A program made the position numbers and the translations under genes. Below are positions 9,005-16,539 of a DNA stretch of 64,000 nucleotides, one piece after another. The stretch lies in contig DATCTN010000027.1 of NCBI GenBank assembly GCA_036567965.1, positions 62,001 through 126,000 of the forward strand, given 5' to 3'. Under the pieces are notes generated by a model, which was not told where the DNA came from, did not search any database, and saw nothing but the letters and a program-made list of their open reading frames with translations. Source of the stretch: Candidatus Kryptoniota bacterium. Its GTDB lineage: Bacteria > Bacteroidota > Ignavibacteria > Kryptoniales > JAKASW01. How positions within the stretch are numbered: position 1 is the stretch's first letter; each line of letters opens with the position of its first letter.

Positions 9005-9847
9005 CTACGGTTCGAGAAACATTTCCCCGAGCACCGAGTCCCAGTTTATGCCGGGGTATTCGCGAGGCAGATCGTTCATAAGTTCACCTCCGTCTGCAAG
9101 GCTTGATCCCACCTTCTCATTTGCGAAAGCCGCCTCGAGTCTCTCGATTTCTCTTAAGATCCAGGGCCTGATCTCACATCCCTTGAGAAGATGACGAAGA
9201 TCGGCGATGCCGTCGGGCTTCACTTTAAGGTAGTAGCTATCTTCGTCCCCGCCCGTCGCCACGACTTTTCCATCCACCGGTGAAAGGATTCGTATCCTTG
9301 CCCCGGCTTTCTCTAAATGCCAGCCCGTTCCGTTCACTTCCAGCTCGGTGCCTATTTCGGGAAGCTCTACACTGTCGGGATTACCGAGAATCTTCTTTCC
9401 AAAGTCGTCGAGACCGACAGATAGCATACCGTCAGATTCACATTTCACCCACGCATGCCCCCGGTGATACATCCTGTCTTGAGGCATATTCAACCCGAAT
9501 ATTTTGGACTCGCCCGGACCGACCCCGGTTATCGACGCGTGACTGACAGCTCTTTCAGCGGCGAGCGACGGATGCAGATCGCAAACGCGACAGTCGAAAC
9601 CGTTTGGGCATTTCCTGTTTGTTATTTCTCCCGTCAACACGTGCCTGCAGATCCTGGCGCGATCTGAAAGGTCATTGAATTCGTCGTGCCACTTCAGCTC
9701 GTCGACCTGTCTGGCGGTCATTTTGCGCGATGCGCATATGCTTGCCGTGGCGAGAGCGGTGAGAATTACTATTACCACCGAAAAGAATATTGAAAGGAAA
9801 ATTATGTTGCCTGCGTCCCACGTAAATCCGTAAACCCACGGAAACAT
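9005..9847 (-). CDS. Membrane-anchored Cys-rich protein with degenerate GcvH-like domain
   Basis: A 280-residue protein: one TM helix (about 13-36), a cysteine cluster (C67, C80, C86, C89), then a glycine-cleavage H-like domain (about 125-225) opening with YHRGHAWV, where GcvH has YTxEHEWV, and containing LSPVDGKVVATG, which matches the SPVSGEV strand of GcvH. At the position of the lipoylated lysine (ESVKA in GcvH) the sequence reads EKAGA, so glycine falls where the lysine should be and lipoylation is unlikely. It is the last gene of the Qrc-like operon, 119 bases after the NrfD-type subunit. It may be an accessory or electron-transfer partner of that complex; it is not a glycine-cleavage component, since no gcvP is present. 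Confidence 0.75.
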   Translation of the reverse strand: MFPWVYGFTWDAGNIIFLSIFFSVVIVILTALATASICASRKMTARQVDELKWHDEFNDLSDRARICRHVLTGEITNRKCPNGFDCRVCDLHPSLAAERAVSHASITGVGPGESKIFGLNMPQDRMYHRGHAWVKCESDGMLSVGLDDFGKKILGNPDSVELPEIGTELEVNGTGWHLEKAGARIRILSPVDGKVVATGGDEDSYYLKVKPDGIADLRHLLKGCEIRPWILREIERLEAAFANEKVGSSLADGGELMNDLPREYPGINWDSVLGEMFLEP

Positions 9848-9966
9848 TTTACCCTCGATGTGATTTGTTATTAGGAAATGACATCTTCTATCTTGCGTTC
9901 ACTCCGTAAACACCTTTGCTTTTGACCTGTATCTCTGACTTCTGTTTTTTGAATTTTGAGATCTCA

Positions 9967-11193
9967 TCAGTTCAGTTTCGTCTCCTCCGGAAATAATCTC
10001 AGGTACCTGAATGAAAATGAATAGACGAGGACACCGTACGCAACAACGAATAGAAATGTGGCCACTTCCTGCCAGCTGGGGGAATAAAGCATGAACTTGT
10101 CGAAAGGAAGTGTCGGGACTGCTAGAGTCTGTATCGTCATGACAAACCTGTTCACCAGAATTCCGCAGCAGACGAGAATCGATCCGAATACGAGCCACCT
10201 TACATCAAGTCGCTTGTTGCCGGTGAGGAAGAGAATCGACGGAACGAAACCGAATGCGATTATCTCCGTGAACAATATCCAGATGCTGAACGGCTTCCGT
10301 TCAAAGAAACCGATCGCGGACAATCCGAGCGCGGGCGCGGTGCCGTTTATCCAGAAAAGGGTGTCCATAGATTTCAGGAGAACATAGAAAAGAAGTATTC
10401 CTCCTGATATCCTGGCGAGCAGGCGGAACACTTCCTCTGTGACAAGCCGTTTCCCGCTGAGCTTTGACACGATCCATGTTGTCAGGAGAATGAAGCTTGG
10501 TCCGGCTGCTGCCGCTGAAATGATAAACAGAAAAAACGTCGTGGGCCAGATCGCAATGCTCTCTCTGAACGCAAAGGGGCGACCTTGCAAAACGCCGTAC
10601 AGTCCACCGAGCGAACCCTGGTGGAAGAAAGATAGAAATGTACCGACGCCTGCAAACACAGGCATGACCTTATGAAGCTCGAATTCAAAAACCAGGAACG
10701 AAGGGATCTCTTTCAGTTTCCTGTTCTTGAAAACGAGAGGCGCATATTCGATCACGAGCACCGTAAGATAGCAGGTTATGCAGAATGTCACTTCGGTAAG
10801 CATCGAATGGACATTTGGATGCCAGAACGTGAACCATGCTCGCAGAGGTTGGCCGACATCGACACCGAGAATGAGCACGGCGCCGCTATAGCAGATGAGT
10901 CCAAGGACCACCGCGCTGTTTATGACCGCCCTCAGCTGATGTTTCCTCAGGATGTACAAAAGAAAACCGGTGAAGAACGCGCCGGCGCCGAGAGCGATTA
11001 CCGAAAGATCGAGAAAGATCCAGAGACCGAACGCAAATCGATTGTCCATGTTCGTTTGGTTGAGTCCCTTCGCGAGGCATAAGTATATTGCGTACATCCC
11101 GAGGGCAAGCAGCATTGTCCATGGGATTATCCAGTAAACAAATTTCCGGAAGGGAGCGCGATCGAGACCGCGAGCGACAAGTGAGCTATCCAT
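9967..11193 (-). CDS. qrcD: NrfD/PsrC-type membrane quinone-interacting subunit (QrcD-like)
   Basis: A 408-residue polytopic protein with about ten hydrophobic helices, matching the NrfD/PsrC family that binds menaquinone in the membrane. Conserved-looking polar points include the WFTFWHPNVHSM loop and FELHKVMPVFAG. The start overlaps the stop of the Fe-S subunit by eight bases, indicating translational coupling. In the Qrc complex of sulfate reducers and in alternative complex III, a protein of this kind passes electrons between a periplasmic Fe-S/cytochrome head and the quinone pool. The separate Mo-family and Fe-S subunits here fit Qrc better than ActB-type fusion. Family firm; qrc symbol by synteny. 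Confidence 0.82.
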   Translation of the reverse strand: MDSSLVARGLDRAPFRKFVYWIIPWTMLLALGMYAIYLCLAKGLNQTNMDNRFAFGLWIFLDLSVIALGAGAFFTGFLLYILRKHQLRAVINSAVVLGLICYSGAVLILGVDVGQPLRAWFTFWHPNVHSMLTEVTFCITCYLTVLVIEYAPLVFKNRKLKEIPSFLVFEFELHKVMPVFAGVGTFLSFFHQGSLGGLYGVLQGRPFAFRESIAIWPTTFFLFIISAAAAGPSFILLTTWIVSKLSGKRLVTEEVFRLLARISGGILLFYVLLKSMDTLFWINGTAPALGLSAIGFFERKPFSIWILFTEIIAFGFVPSILFLTGNKRLDVRWLVFGSILVCCGILVNRFVMTIQTLAVPTLPFDKFMLYSPSWQEVATFLFVVAYGVLVYSFSFRYLRLFPEETKLN

Positions 11194-12013
11194 TTTCGCT
11201 GTCCTTCCTCACAAGTCCGCTTTTGCCGAACTTTCGAACCCATTCTCTCTCTGAGTGAAAATAAACCTTTGGGCCGGTTCCCAGGTTTTCCAGAAGCCTG
11301 AAACTATTCCGATCCTGTGATATCTTCGCCGCCTCAGAACTTTCGTCCAGGAGATCGCCGAACGTTATTGCGCCCACCGGACATGCTTCGACACAAGCCG
11401 GCACATAGTCCCGCGGATCTATTTCCGATTTTCCCTCAACTGCCGCCTTCTCCCGCGCTGCTTGCAAACGATGGAAACAGAAGTTGCATTTCTCCACGAC
11501 GCCTCTCATTCGCGGGGAAACATCTGGATTCAACGTCTTCACCGTTTCTCCAGGCCATGTCGGATCCCACCAGTTGAAAAACCGCGCATGATATGGACAT
11601 GCCGTCATGCAGTAACGGCAGCCCAGGCATCTCACCGGAATCTGTCCGACGATCCCTGTCGCCTCGTCGACCTCAACCGCTTTCTGCGGGCAGACCGACA
11701 CGCATGGTGTGTGGTGTTCGCATTGCTGGCACGATATCGGGAAGAAAACGGATTGTGTGTCAGGATATGGCAAACCGTTGTTCGCCCTGTAAACCCTGAT
11801 CGGAGTTATGCCGGTACGCTCGTTCGAGCTGATGGGACCAGGTGCGACGTTGTTCTCCACTGAGCACGCGACCATGCACGCACCGCAGCCAGTGCACAGG
11901 TCCACGTCGATGACCATCCCGTATCGGGATTTTCTATTTGTGAAGACTTTACCTCGTGCTTTTTGATTTTCATATGTTACGACGGGGTTATTTCCGCTCT
12001 TGTCGTTTTCCAT
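11186..12013 (-). CDS. qrcC: Four-cluster ferredoxin-like subunit (QrcC-like)
   Basis: A 275-residue Fe-S protein of the DmsB/NrfC/QrcC class. Four cysteine groups are visible: CTGCGACMVAC, CQQCEHHTPCVSVCP, CLGCRYCMTACP, and the split pair CNFC ... CVEACP. Each can ligate a 4Fe-4S cluster, giving an electron wire between the molybdopterin-family subunit and the NrfD-type membrane protein. There is no signal peptide; partners of this class are typically exported along with a Tat-signal subunit, here the preceding gene. It overlaps both neighbours (37 bases upstream, 8 downstream). Confidence 0.88.
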   Translation of the reverse strand: MENDKSGNNPVVTYENQKARGKVFTNRKSRYGMVIDVDLCTGCGACMVACSVENNVAPGPISSNERTGITPIRVYRANNGLPYPDTQSVFFPISCQQCEHHTPCVSVCPQKAVEVDEATGIVGQIPVRCLGCRYCMTACPYHARFFNWWDPTWPGETVKTLNPDVSPRMRGVVEKCNFCFHRLQAAREKAAVEGKSEIDPRDYVPACVEACPVGAITFGDLLDESSEAAKISQDRNSFRLLENLGTGPKVYFHSEREWVRKFGKSGLVRKDSENG

Positions 12014-14190
12014 GTCGAATCACTTTCTATTTTGCAGATGTCAAGGATTCCTTGTTCCGGTTGTCCTTCGATGCGCGTGAAGCTGCCCGGGCCAGGTCCC
12101 ACCGCGGCCTGAATTATCCCTGGCATGATGGATTCGTCGAACAAAACTATTACATCGATCTTTCCGGTTTGAGTCGTGATTGTAGCATTCCCGCCTTCGG
12201 CCAAGCTTTTCTCTATGCCGGTCCGAGGGTTTACCGAGGCGACTCTGTTAATCATTCTCAGGTCCGATTCTTTGAATATCTTACTCATGAGAGGATGAGA
12301 TTGACCGAATGAACCGGCTCCTTTCGAGCCGCAAGGCAGGAGTATTAATGATCGGTCAGACTTAGTGTCATTCATCTCATCGACGAGCCTCTTCAACTCT
12401 GCCTCCGGATCCTTCATGGTACTGCCCGGATTGCCCTGGTGCAGCTGAGAGTATTTAGGCTGCTCTTCATTTATCCAACAGCCCCCATTTGCTAGAACAC
12501 TCATGAACTTTTCAGAAGAAGCAAAAGCGCCGAGCTCGATGTTCTTACCTGAGGAGGCGTCGAACACGTTGCCGGCTTTCAGCTTAAAAATATTATCGGC
12601 GCGTTCTTTCAGCAGTACAGCCATCGAGCTATTTACCATCAGTTCGTCCGTTATTGGAATGGTGACTCCGGCTATACGCTTCAAGAATTCGAGAGGGTGA
12701 ATCGCCTTTTCAGGCGGCGTCAAGATCGGGATAGACAAGCTGTACGATGAATAAGGAAATCCTGCCGGAGTCGGCGAATCGGAATGCGTTTCCATGTTTG
12801 CCGGCGATGGAATTAGGTAATCCGCGTGAATCGCTGCTCCGGCAAGATGGGGGGAAAGACTGACCACGACCGGTCCGGTCGTCTGGAGTTTCTGTCGGAT
12901 CAGTGGCCAGGGTATAGCGTACCCCGACTCGGAGCCGTCCATAACTAGAATCTTTATAGAATGATCTGGAATCTTGGAGAGTAAAGTCTCCGCTGCCAGT
13001 TCCTTTTTCCACATGGCGGGGACGGGAACATTATTTCTTGGGATGATCGGTTTATTGTCTCCGACAGAGCCGAGGAGCAAATTCAAACTCATGAAAACCA
13101 ATTCCTCTGCTTCTCCAAACGGTCCTCCTCCAGGATCGCCGCTGAAAAGGACGAGAGACGGCTTGTTCTTCGCAAGTTCTCTCGCGACTTCAATAATCTT
13201 CCCGCCGGAGACACCCGTCGCGCCGGCAACCTCATCAGGTGTATATCGATCAATCGTGTCTACAAATGGCGACCCCGATGTGGTGCGACGATCTCGACTC
13301 ACACTTCCCAGTGGTTTAAAGTCGCAAAGTTTCTCTTCCTTCATTATGTGCATCAAACCGATCGCGAAGATGGCTTCCATCCCGGGCTTGACTGCTACCC
13401 ATTCGTCTGCGAGCTCAGCACTCCGTGACCTGGTCGACTCGACCTGTATCACTCTCAACGGATTCTTACTTCCCGCCGCATGTCTTCGAGTTAATTCTGA
13501 AGATTGTCCGGCCGTCCCCCAGCCATCGAGCACCGGCGTGCGGAAGCTGATGATCGTTCTCACGTTTCTCGTATCAATTCCGTACTCGTGACGACCGTGG
13601 CCAAGGATGCTATCGACAACACGCACAGGAACACCTTCATGCTGGTCGGGGACGACATACACACCGTTCGAGAATTTCGAAAGAAAATTCCTGTAGGCGT
13701 ATGAAATTGTCCTTTGCGGCCGCATGTCGAGAATTGCGATCGAACCGCCGGTTCTCCTGGAACTAAGAATCGCATTTGAGATCTCTGAAACAGATTCGTC
13801 GATAGTCAACGGAGCCGTTCTTGCTTCACCGTTCTCCATGATTCGTCTGAACGGCTGACGGAGTCTCGACGGGTGGAACGGAAGGAGGTGGCCTCCGAGC
13901 CCTATCGGGCACAGCGAGCCGCGGCTTAGAGGGTGCCGCGGAATCCCGGACAGACTGACAGGTTGATCTTCGACGCAGCGCGCGCGCAATCCACACGCTG
14001 CGGGACATAGTGTGCATGTGGTAAACCTGAAGTTTATTCTTCCGTTAGGCGGTGTGGGAGTCCATGACCAGTTCTGGGTCCACTTCGCGGAATCGTCAAG
14101 CACTTTCCAGGGAATCGGAGTGAACATCAATCCGACTGCCGAACCGCCGATAAGCTTCAGCCAATCTCTTCGCGTAAATCCATTGCTCAT
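11977..14190 (-). CDS. qrcB: Molybdopterin-oxidoreductase-family subunit with Tat signal (QrcB-like)
   Basis: A 737-residue protein starting with a twin-arginine signal (FTRRDWLKLIGGSAVG), so it is exported folded. An N-terminal cluster motif C59-x2-C62-x3-C66-x27-C94 is intact, as in catalytic molybdoenzymes with a proximal 4Fe-4S cluster. Later blocks such as SLVLFSGDPGGGPFGEAEE and the YLIPSPANMETHSDS region follow the layout of the family. Characterised QrcB and ActB proteins are cofactor-free scaffolds; whether this one binds molybdopterin cannot be decided by eye, and no molybdenum-cofactor genes are nearby. It lies between the multiheme cytochrome and the Fe-S subunit, the qrcABCD order. 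Confidence 0.82.
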   Translation of the reverse strand: MSNGFTRRDWLKLIGGSAVGLMFTPIPWKVLDDSAKWTQNWSWTPTPPNGRINFRFTTCTLCPAACGLRARCVEDQPVSLSGIPRHPLSRGSLCPIGLGGHLLPFHPSRLRQPFRRIMENGEARTAPLTIDESVSEISNAILSSRRTGGSIAILDMRPQRTISYAYRNFLSKFSNGVYVVPDQHEGVPVRVVDSILGHGRHEYGIDTRNVRTIISFRTPVLDGWGTAGQSSELTRRHAAGSKNPLRVIQVESTRSRSAELADEWVAVKPGMEAIFAIGLMHIMKEEKLCDFKPLGSVSRDRRTTSGSPFVDTIDRYTPDEVAGATGVSGGKIIEVARELAKNKPSLVLFSGDPGGGPFGEAEELVFMSLNLLLGSVGDNKPIIPRNNVPVPAMWKKELAAETLLSKIPDHSIKILVMDGSESGYAIPWPLIRQKLQTTGPVVVSLSPHLAGAAIHADYLIPSPANMETHSDSPTPAGFPYSSYSLSIPILTPPEKAIHPLEFLKRIAGVTIPITDELMVNSSMAVLLKERADNIFKLKAGNVFDASSGKNIELGAFASSEKFMSVLANGGCWINEEQPKYSQLHQGNPGSTMKDPEAELKRLVDEMNDTKSDRSLILLPCGSKGAGSFGQSHPLMSKIFKESDLRMINRVASVNPRTGIEKSLAEGGNATITTQTGKIDVIVLFDESIMPGIIQAAVGPGPGSFTRIEGQPEQGILDICKIESDSTWKTTRAEITPS

Positions 14191-14199
14191 CTGTGTCTC

Positions 14200-14844
14200 C
14201 TACTTATGGCAGTCGATGCAGCTGTCTTTGACGCCGCGCGCTTTATGACAGTTCGAACAGTCGTCCATCCTCATTCCGTGTGAAGGAGTATATGGTGCGT
14301 TAAGAAAATTCTGCCCGAAGACATCCAGGCTGTAGCCGCTGAGCCGGCTGAATCGCGCCGGTCTCAATTCATTCGTGCTCGAATGACCGAAGTGACAGGT
14401 CTGACATTTTATACCCGCCAGCTTTGTATGTGTCGCGTGGGAGAAATGCACGTTTTCGGGCTGGCGCGAATAAATCACCCAAGGGATCGCGCGACCTTTC
14501 CAGATGTATATATCGTCCAGCTTTCGGTCCTCGGGCGACACGCCCTGAGGGTGAGAATGACACTTCAGGCATTTATCCGTCGCAGGTATGCCGGCGAATC
14601 TTCCGTCAGCGTCGTAGGCATGACAATCCTCGCATTTCAGTGCTACGTTATCGCCCGTGTGGACTCGATGGCTGAACTGAAGCGGTTGTTTAACTTCCCT
14701 GTAAATCAAATATGGGAAAGTTACCCAGCCGAAGGACAAGGCGCAGGCGACACCGACCATGAAAAGAATTTTGCCGCGGCTTCCGGACTCCGGGTTTAAT
14801 CCGCCTTTCCCGGGAGAAGAAACCAAAGGGATGTTCTTCGACAT
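14200..14844 (-). CDS. qrcA: Membrane-anchored pentaheme cytochrome c (QrcA-like)
   Basis: A 214-residue protein with a single N-terminal TM anchor (about 27-47) and five CxxCH heme-c motifs at residues 71-75, 92-96, 147-151, 196-200 and 209-213. Several extra histidines (HFSHATH, HSHP, SHGMR) can serve as distal ligands. In Qrc, the QrcA cytochrome takes electrons from periplasmic cytochrome c3; the described version has six hemes, so this one has one CxxCH fewer. Its ATG overlaps the preceding stop by one base (TAATG), and it is followed after nine bases by qrcB. Confidence 0.88.
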   Translation of the reverse strand: MSKNIPLVSSPGKGGLNPESGSRGKILFMVGVACALSFGWVTFPYLIYREVKQPLQFSHRVHTGDNVALKCEDCHAYDADGRFAGIPATDKCLKCHSHPQGVSPEDRKLDDIYIWKGRAIPWVIYSRQPENVHFSHATHTKLAGIKCQTCHFGHSSTNELRPARFSRLSGYSLDVFGQNFLNAPYTPSHGMRMDDCSNCHKARGVKDSCIDCHK

Positions 14845-15818
14845 TATCTATTTTCCCATTTAATGTTCGGTGAAAAAAATTCGCTATAAAGAAGGAGAGC
14901 TTGCGCTTCGTCCAGATGTTTCATCGTGTCCCCGCCGAAGACTCCGCCGTCTGTCATCAACGAACTGTTGTTGTCGCTTCCCAGACTGCTTCTCTTTCTG
15001 GCGAATTCTGCAATGCGCAGGGAATCAGCACGCATCCACTCACGCGCTAATTTCCCGTGTATAAGGCCGGCCCTGGTGGGAGATTCTTCCTGTCCTTTGT
15101 CCCGGGCGAGCTCGGTTCCTTCGAACAGCCATCCGAAGGTGTAAGGATCGGTCACCACGCGCGACGGTTCAGCACGAAGATATGAATTCGTGGTGACGAT
15201 ATTCATCCTGTTGGGAAATACCATCGGGAAGTCGATTCCATTCGAAGTAACAACCGCACCGGGATAATGGTCGCCCGGCTCAGTCGTGAAGGACAGCCGC
15301 TCTATGCTCCCTAATACTTTCGCGAGGAAGGCGTCTACACCGACGTGACAAGTTCCCTCTTCGTTTATGTCGGCCCACATATGGTTCGGTGAGTAGTAAT
15401 GCCAACCTGTGGTCTGGATGCCGTCCACCAGCCACACGCTGTTTTCTGCATCGTCCGGGTCGAGCGATGGAAGCGCGGCGTCGTGCGATAGAATACGATT
15501 CGGATTGGAAATTGTCAGGAAAAGCTCGCAATAGTTGTGGCTTGACGTGCCGCATCGGGAAACGGCCGGATCCGAATATGGAACGAACTTCACGACGGAC
15601 GCAGCCGAGCAGTATTGAGCGAGCGATTCCTGGAGAAATGGGCAGCGTGATCCAGGCGGCTTTTCTTCCTGATGTTGTTTAGAAGCCGGGCATGTGATGA
15701 ACGCGGGCGAGGAACATCTTTCGTTCCCCGGATCGGTTTGGCCGCGCACAATCATCTTCCTGTATTCGGATGCGCAGCAGAACTTCACCTGAGCTTCCCT
15801 CAGGAATGGACACCTCAT
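14844..15818 (-). CDS. Protein with duplicated four-Cys module and degenerate GcvH-like domain
   Basis: A 324-residue protein. Two tandem modules each start with RCPFL and share cysteine spacing: C3-x10-C14-x20-C35-x7-C43 and C59-x10-C70-x18-C89-x7-C97. Each could bind an Fe-S cluster or zinc. Residues about 135-240 resemble the H protein of glycine cleavage (HYYSPNHMWADINEEGTCHVGVDAFLAKVLG against YTxEHEWVxxxxxxxxxGITxxAxxxLGD). The region where the lipoyl lysine should be reads FPMVFPNRMN, with no lysine. No signal peptide is evident. A GAGGAGG site precedes the ATG. It is the second gene of the Qrc-like operon, coupled to the cytochrome gene. A role in assembly or electron transfer is inference. 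Confidence 0.75.
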   Translation of the reverse strand: MRCPFLREAQVKFCCASEYRKMIVRGQTDPGNERCSSPAFITCPASKQHQEEKPPGSRCPFLQESLAQYCSAASVVKFVPYSDPAVSRCGTSSHNYCELFLTISNPNRILSHDAALPSLDPDDAENSVWLVDGIQTTGWHYYSPNHMWADINEEGTCHVGVDAFLAKVLGSIERLSFTTEPGDHYPGAVVTSNGIDFPMVFPNRMNIVTTNSYLRAEPSRVVTDPYTFGWLFEGTELARDKGQEESPTRAGLIHGKLAREWMRADSLRIAEFARKRSSLGSDNNSSLMTDGGVFGGDTMKHLDEAQALLLYSEFFSPNIKWENR

Positions 15819-15867
15819 GCCGCCTCCTCGGGGAACTCATGTGGTCTCTTCTTCTTCATGACGTTCT

Positions 15868-16164
15868 TCAATCTGCCGGATGCTTCTCGTGTGCCGCCTT
15901 ACCTCTAGCGGTATTGACTTCGCTGTCATCAATTACCGTAATCATCTCGTCGGCTTTGAACTTTCTCCCTCCGTCCGCCATTGTGACTCCGAGTCCGTCT
16001 GCGGAGAAGGCGTGGTCATCCGATTCGGCAGTTGCCTTGCTGCTTGCCCGCTGTCGTAATTCCCTGATCGCCGCATATCCGATTATTAACACGCACGCCA
16101 GTGTAATCAACCCGAGGACAAGATTGGTTACGTTTAACCAGAACACTTGATCGTAGCTGGACAC
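15868..16164 (-). CDS. Small membrane protein opening the Qrc-like operon
   Basis: A 98-residue protein starting at GTG 16164, chosen because a near-perfect AAAGGAGG (16171-16177) sits six bases upstream; the longer reading from ATG 16206 would bury that ribosome site. One TM helix (about residues 9-30, NLVLGLITLACVLIIGYAA), then a charged, soluble tail of about 65 residues with no cysteines. Not recognised as a known family. By position it is the promoter-proximal gene of the Qrc-like operon, 49 bases before the Cys-rich gene, and may be an accessory membrane subunit. Confidence 0.7.
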   Translation of the reverse strand: MSSYDQVFWLNVTNLVLGLITLACVLIIGYAAIRELRQRASSKATAESDDHAFSADGLGVTMADGGRKFKADEMITVIDDSEVNTARGKAAHEKHPAD

Positions 16165-16278
16165 GTTGAACCTCCTTTGATTTGAAAGACTCTGCCGGTG
16201 AAGCATTGCTGCGAGAATCTTCCGGGCTTGACTCGCTTGTTTTGCCTGCGTTATTTCACGCCGGCCTGATATTCTAGC

Positions 16279-16292
16279 TCAATTGATGTGCC
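16279..16292 (-). promoter_or_regulatory. Candidate sigma-54 promoter of the Qrc-like operon
   Basis: Read on the - strand: GGCAC, five bases, TTGA. The sigma-54 consensus is TGGCAC-N5-TTGC, so the -24 element core and the spacing are exact and only the last base of the -12 element differs. Transcription would start near 16267, about 100 bases before the GTG at 16164. The local two-component regulator is an NtrC-type sigma-54 activator, which makes this more than a chance match. Confidence 0.5.
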
Positions 16293-16378
16293 GTAAGGTG
16301 TGGCATCTGATAAATTCACGCGCAAGTCTCGATGGATAGGGAGAATAAAAGATTCATGCCTCACCGTCTTTTGTCTGG

Positions 16379-16393
16379 ATGAATGGTGTTCAT
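16379..16393. promoter_or_regulatory. Candidate upstream activator site (palindrome)
   Basis: Perfect inverted repeat ATGAA-N5-TTCAT, centred about 100 bases upstream of the candidate -24 element, a usual distance for enhancer sites of NtrC-type activators. A related half-site (ATTCATGCC) lies near 16352. Chance occurrence of a 5+5 palindrome is appreciable, so confidence is low. Confidence 0.3.
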
Positions 16394-16539
16394 GTGGGAT
16401 AATCGGACGGGCGAGTTGGAAAACGCCACACAATGAGGTCGACGGATCCGGCAAGGATACCGCAAAGGTAGGCCATCGCGTCTTCATTGATTCGAAATTC
16501 AGGTGATAATATATTTATCCGTGATTATTGGAGTTATGG

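Noticed and set aside
9899-10198. 99-codon - strand frame crossing the start of the GcvH-like/NrfD gap
   Set aside because: It overlaps the conserved C-terminus of the QrcD-like gene in another frame and encodes no recognisable protein.
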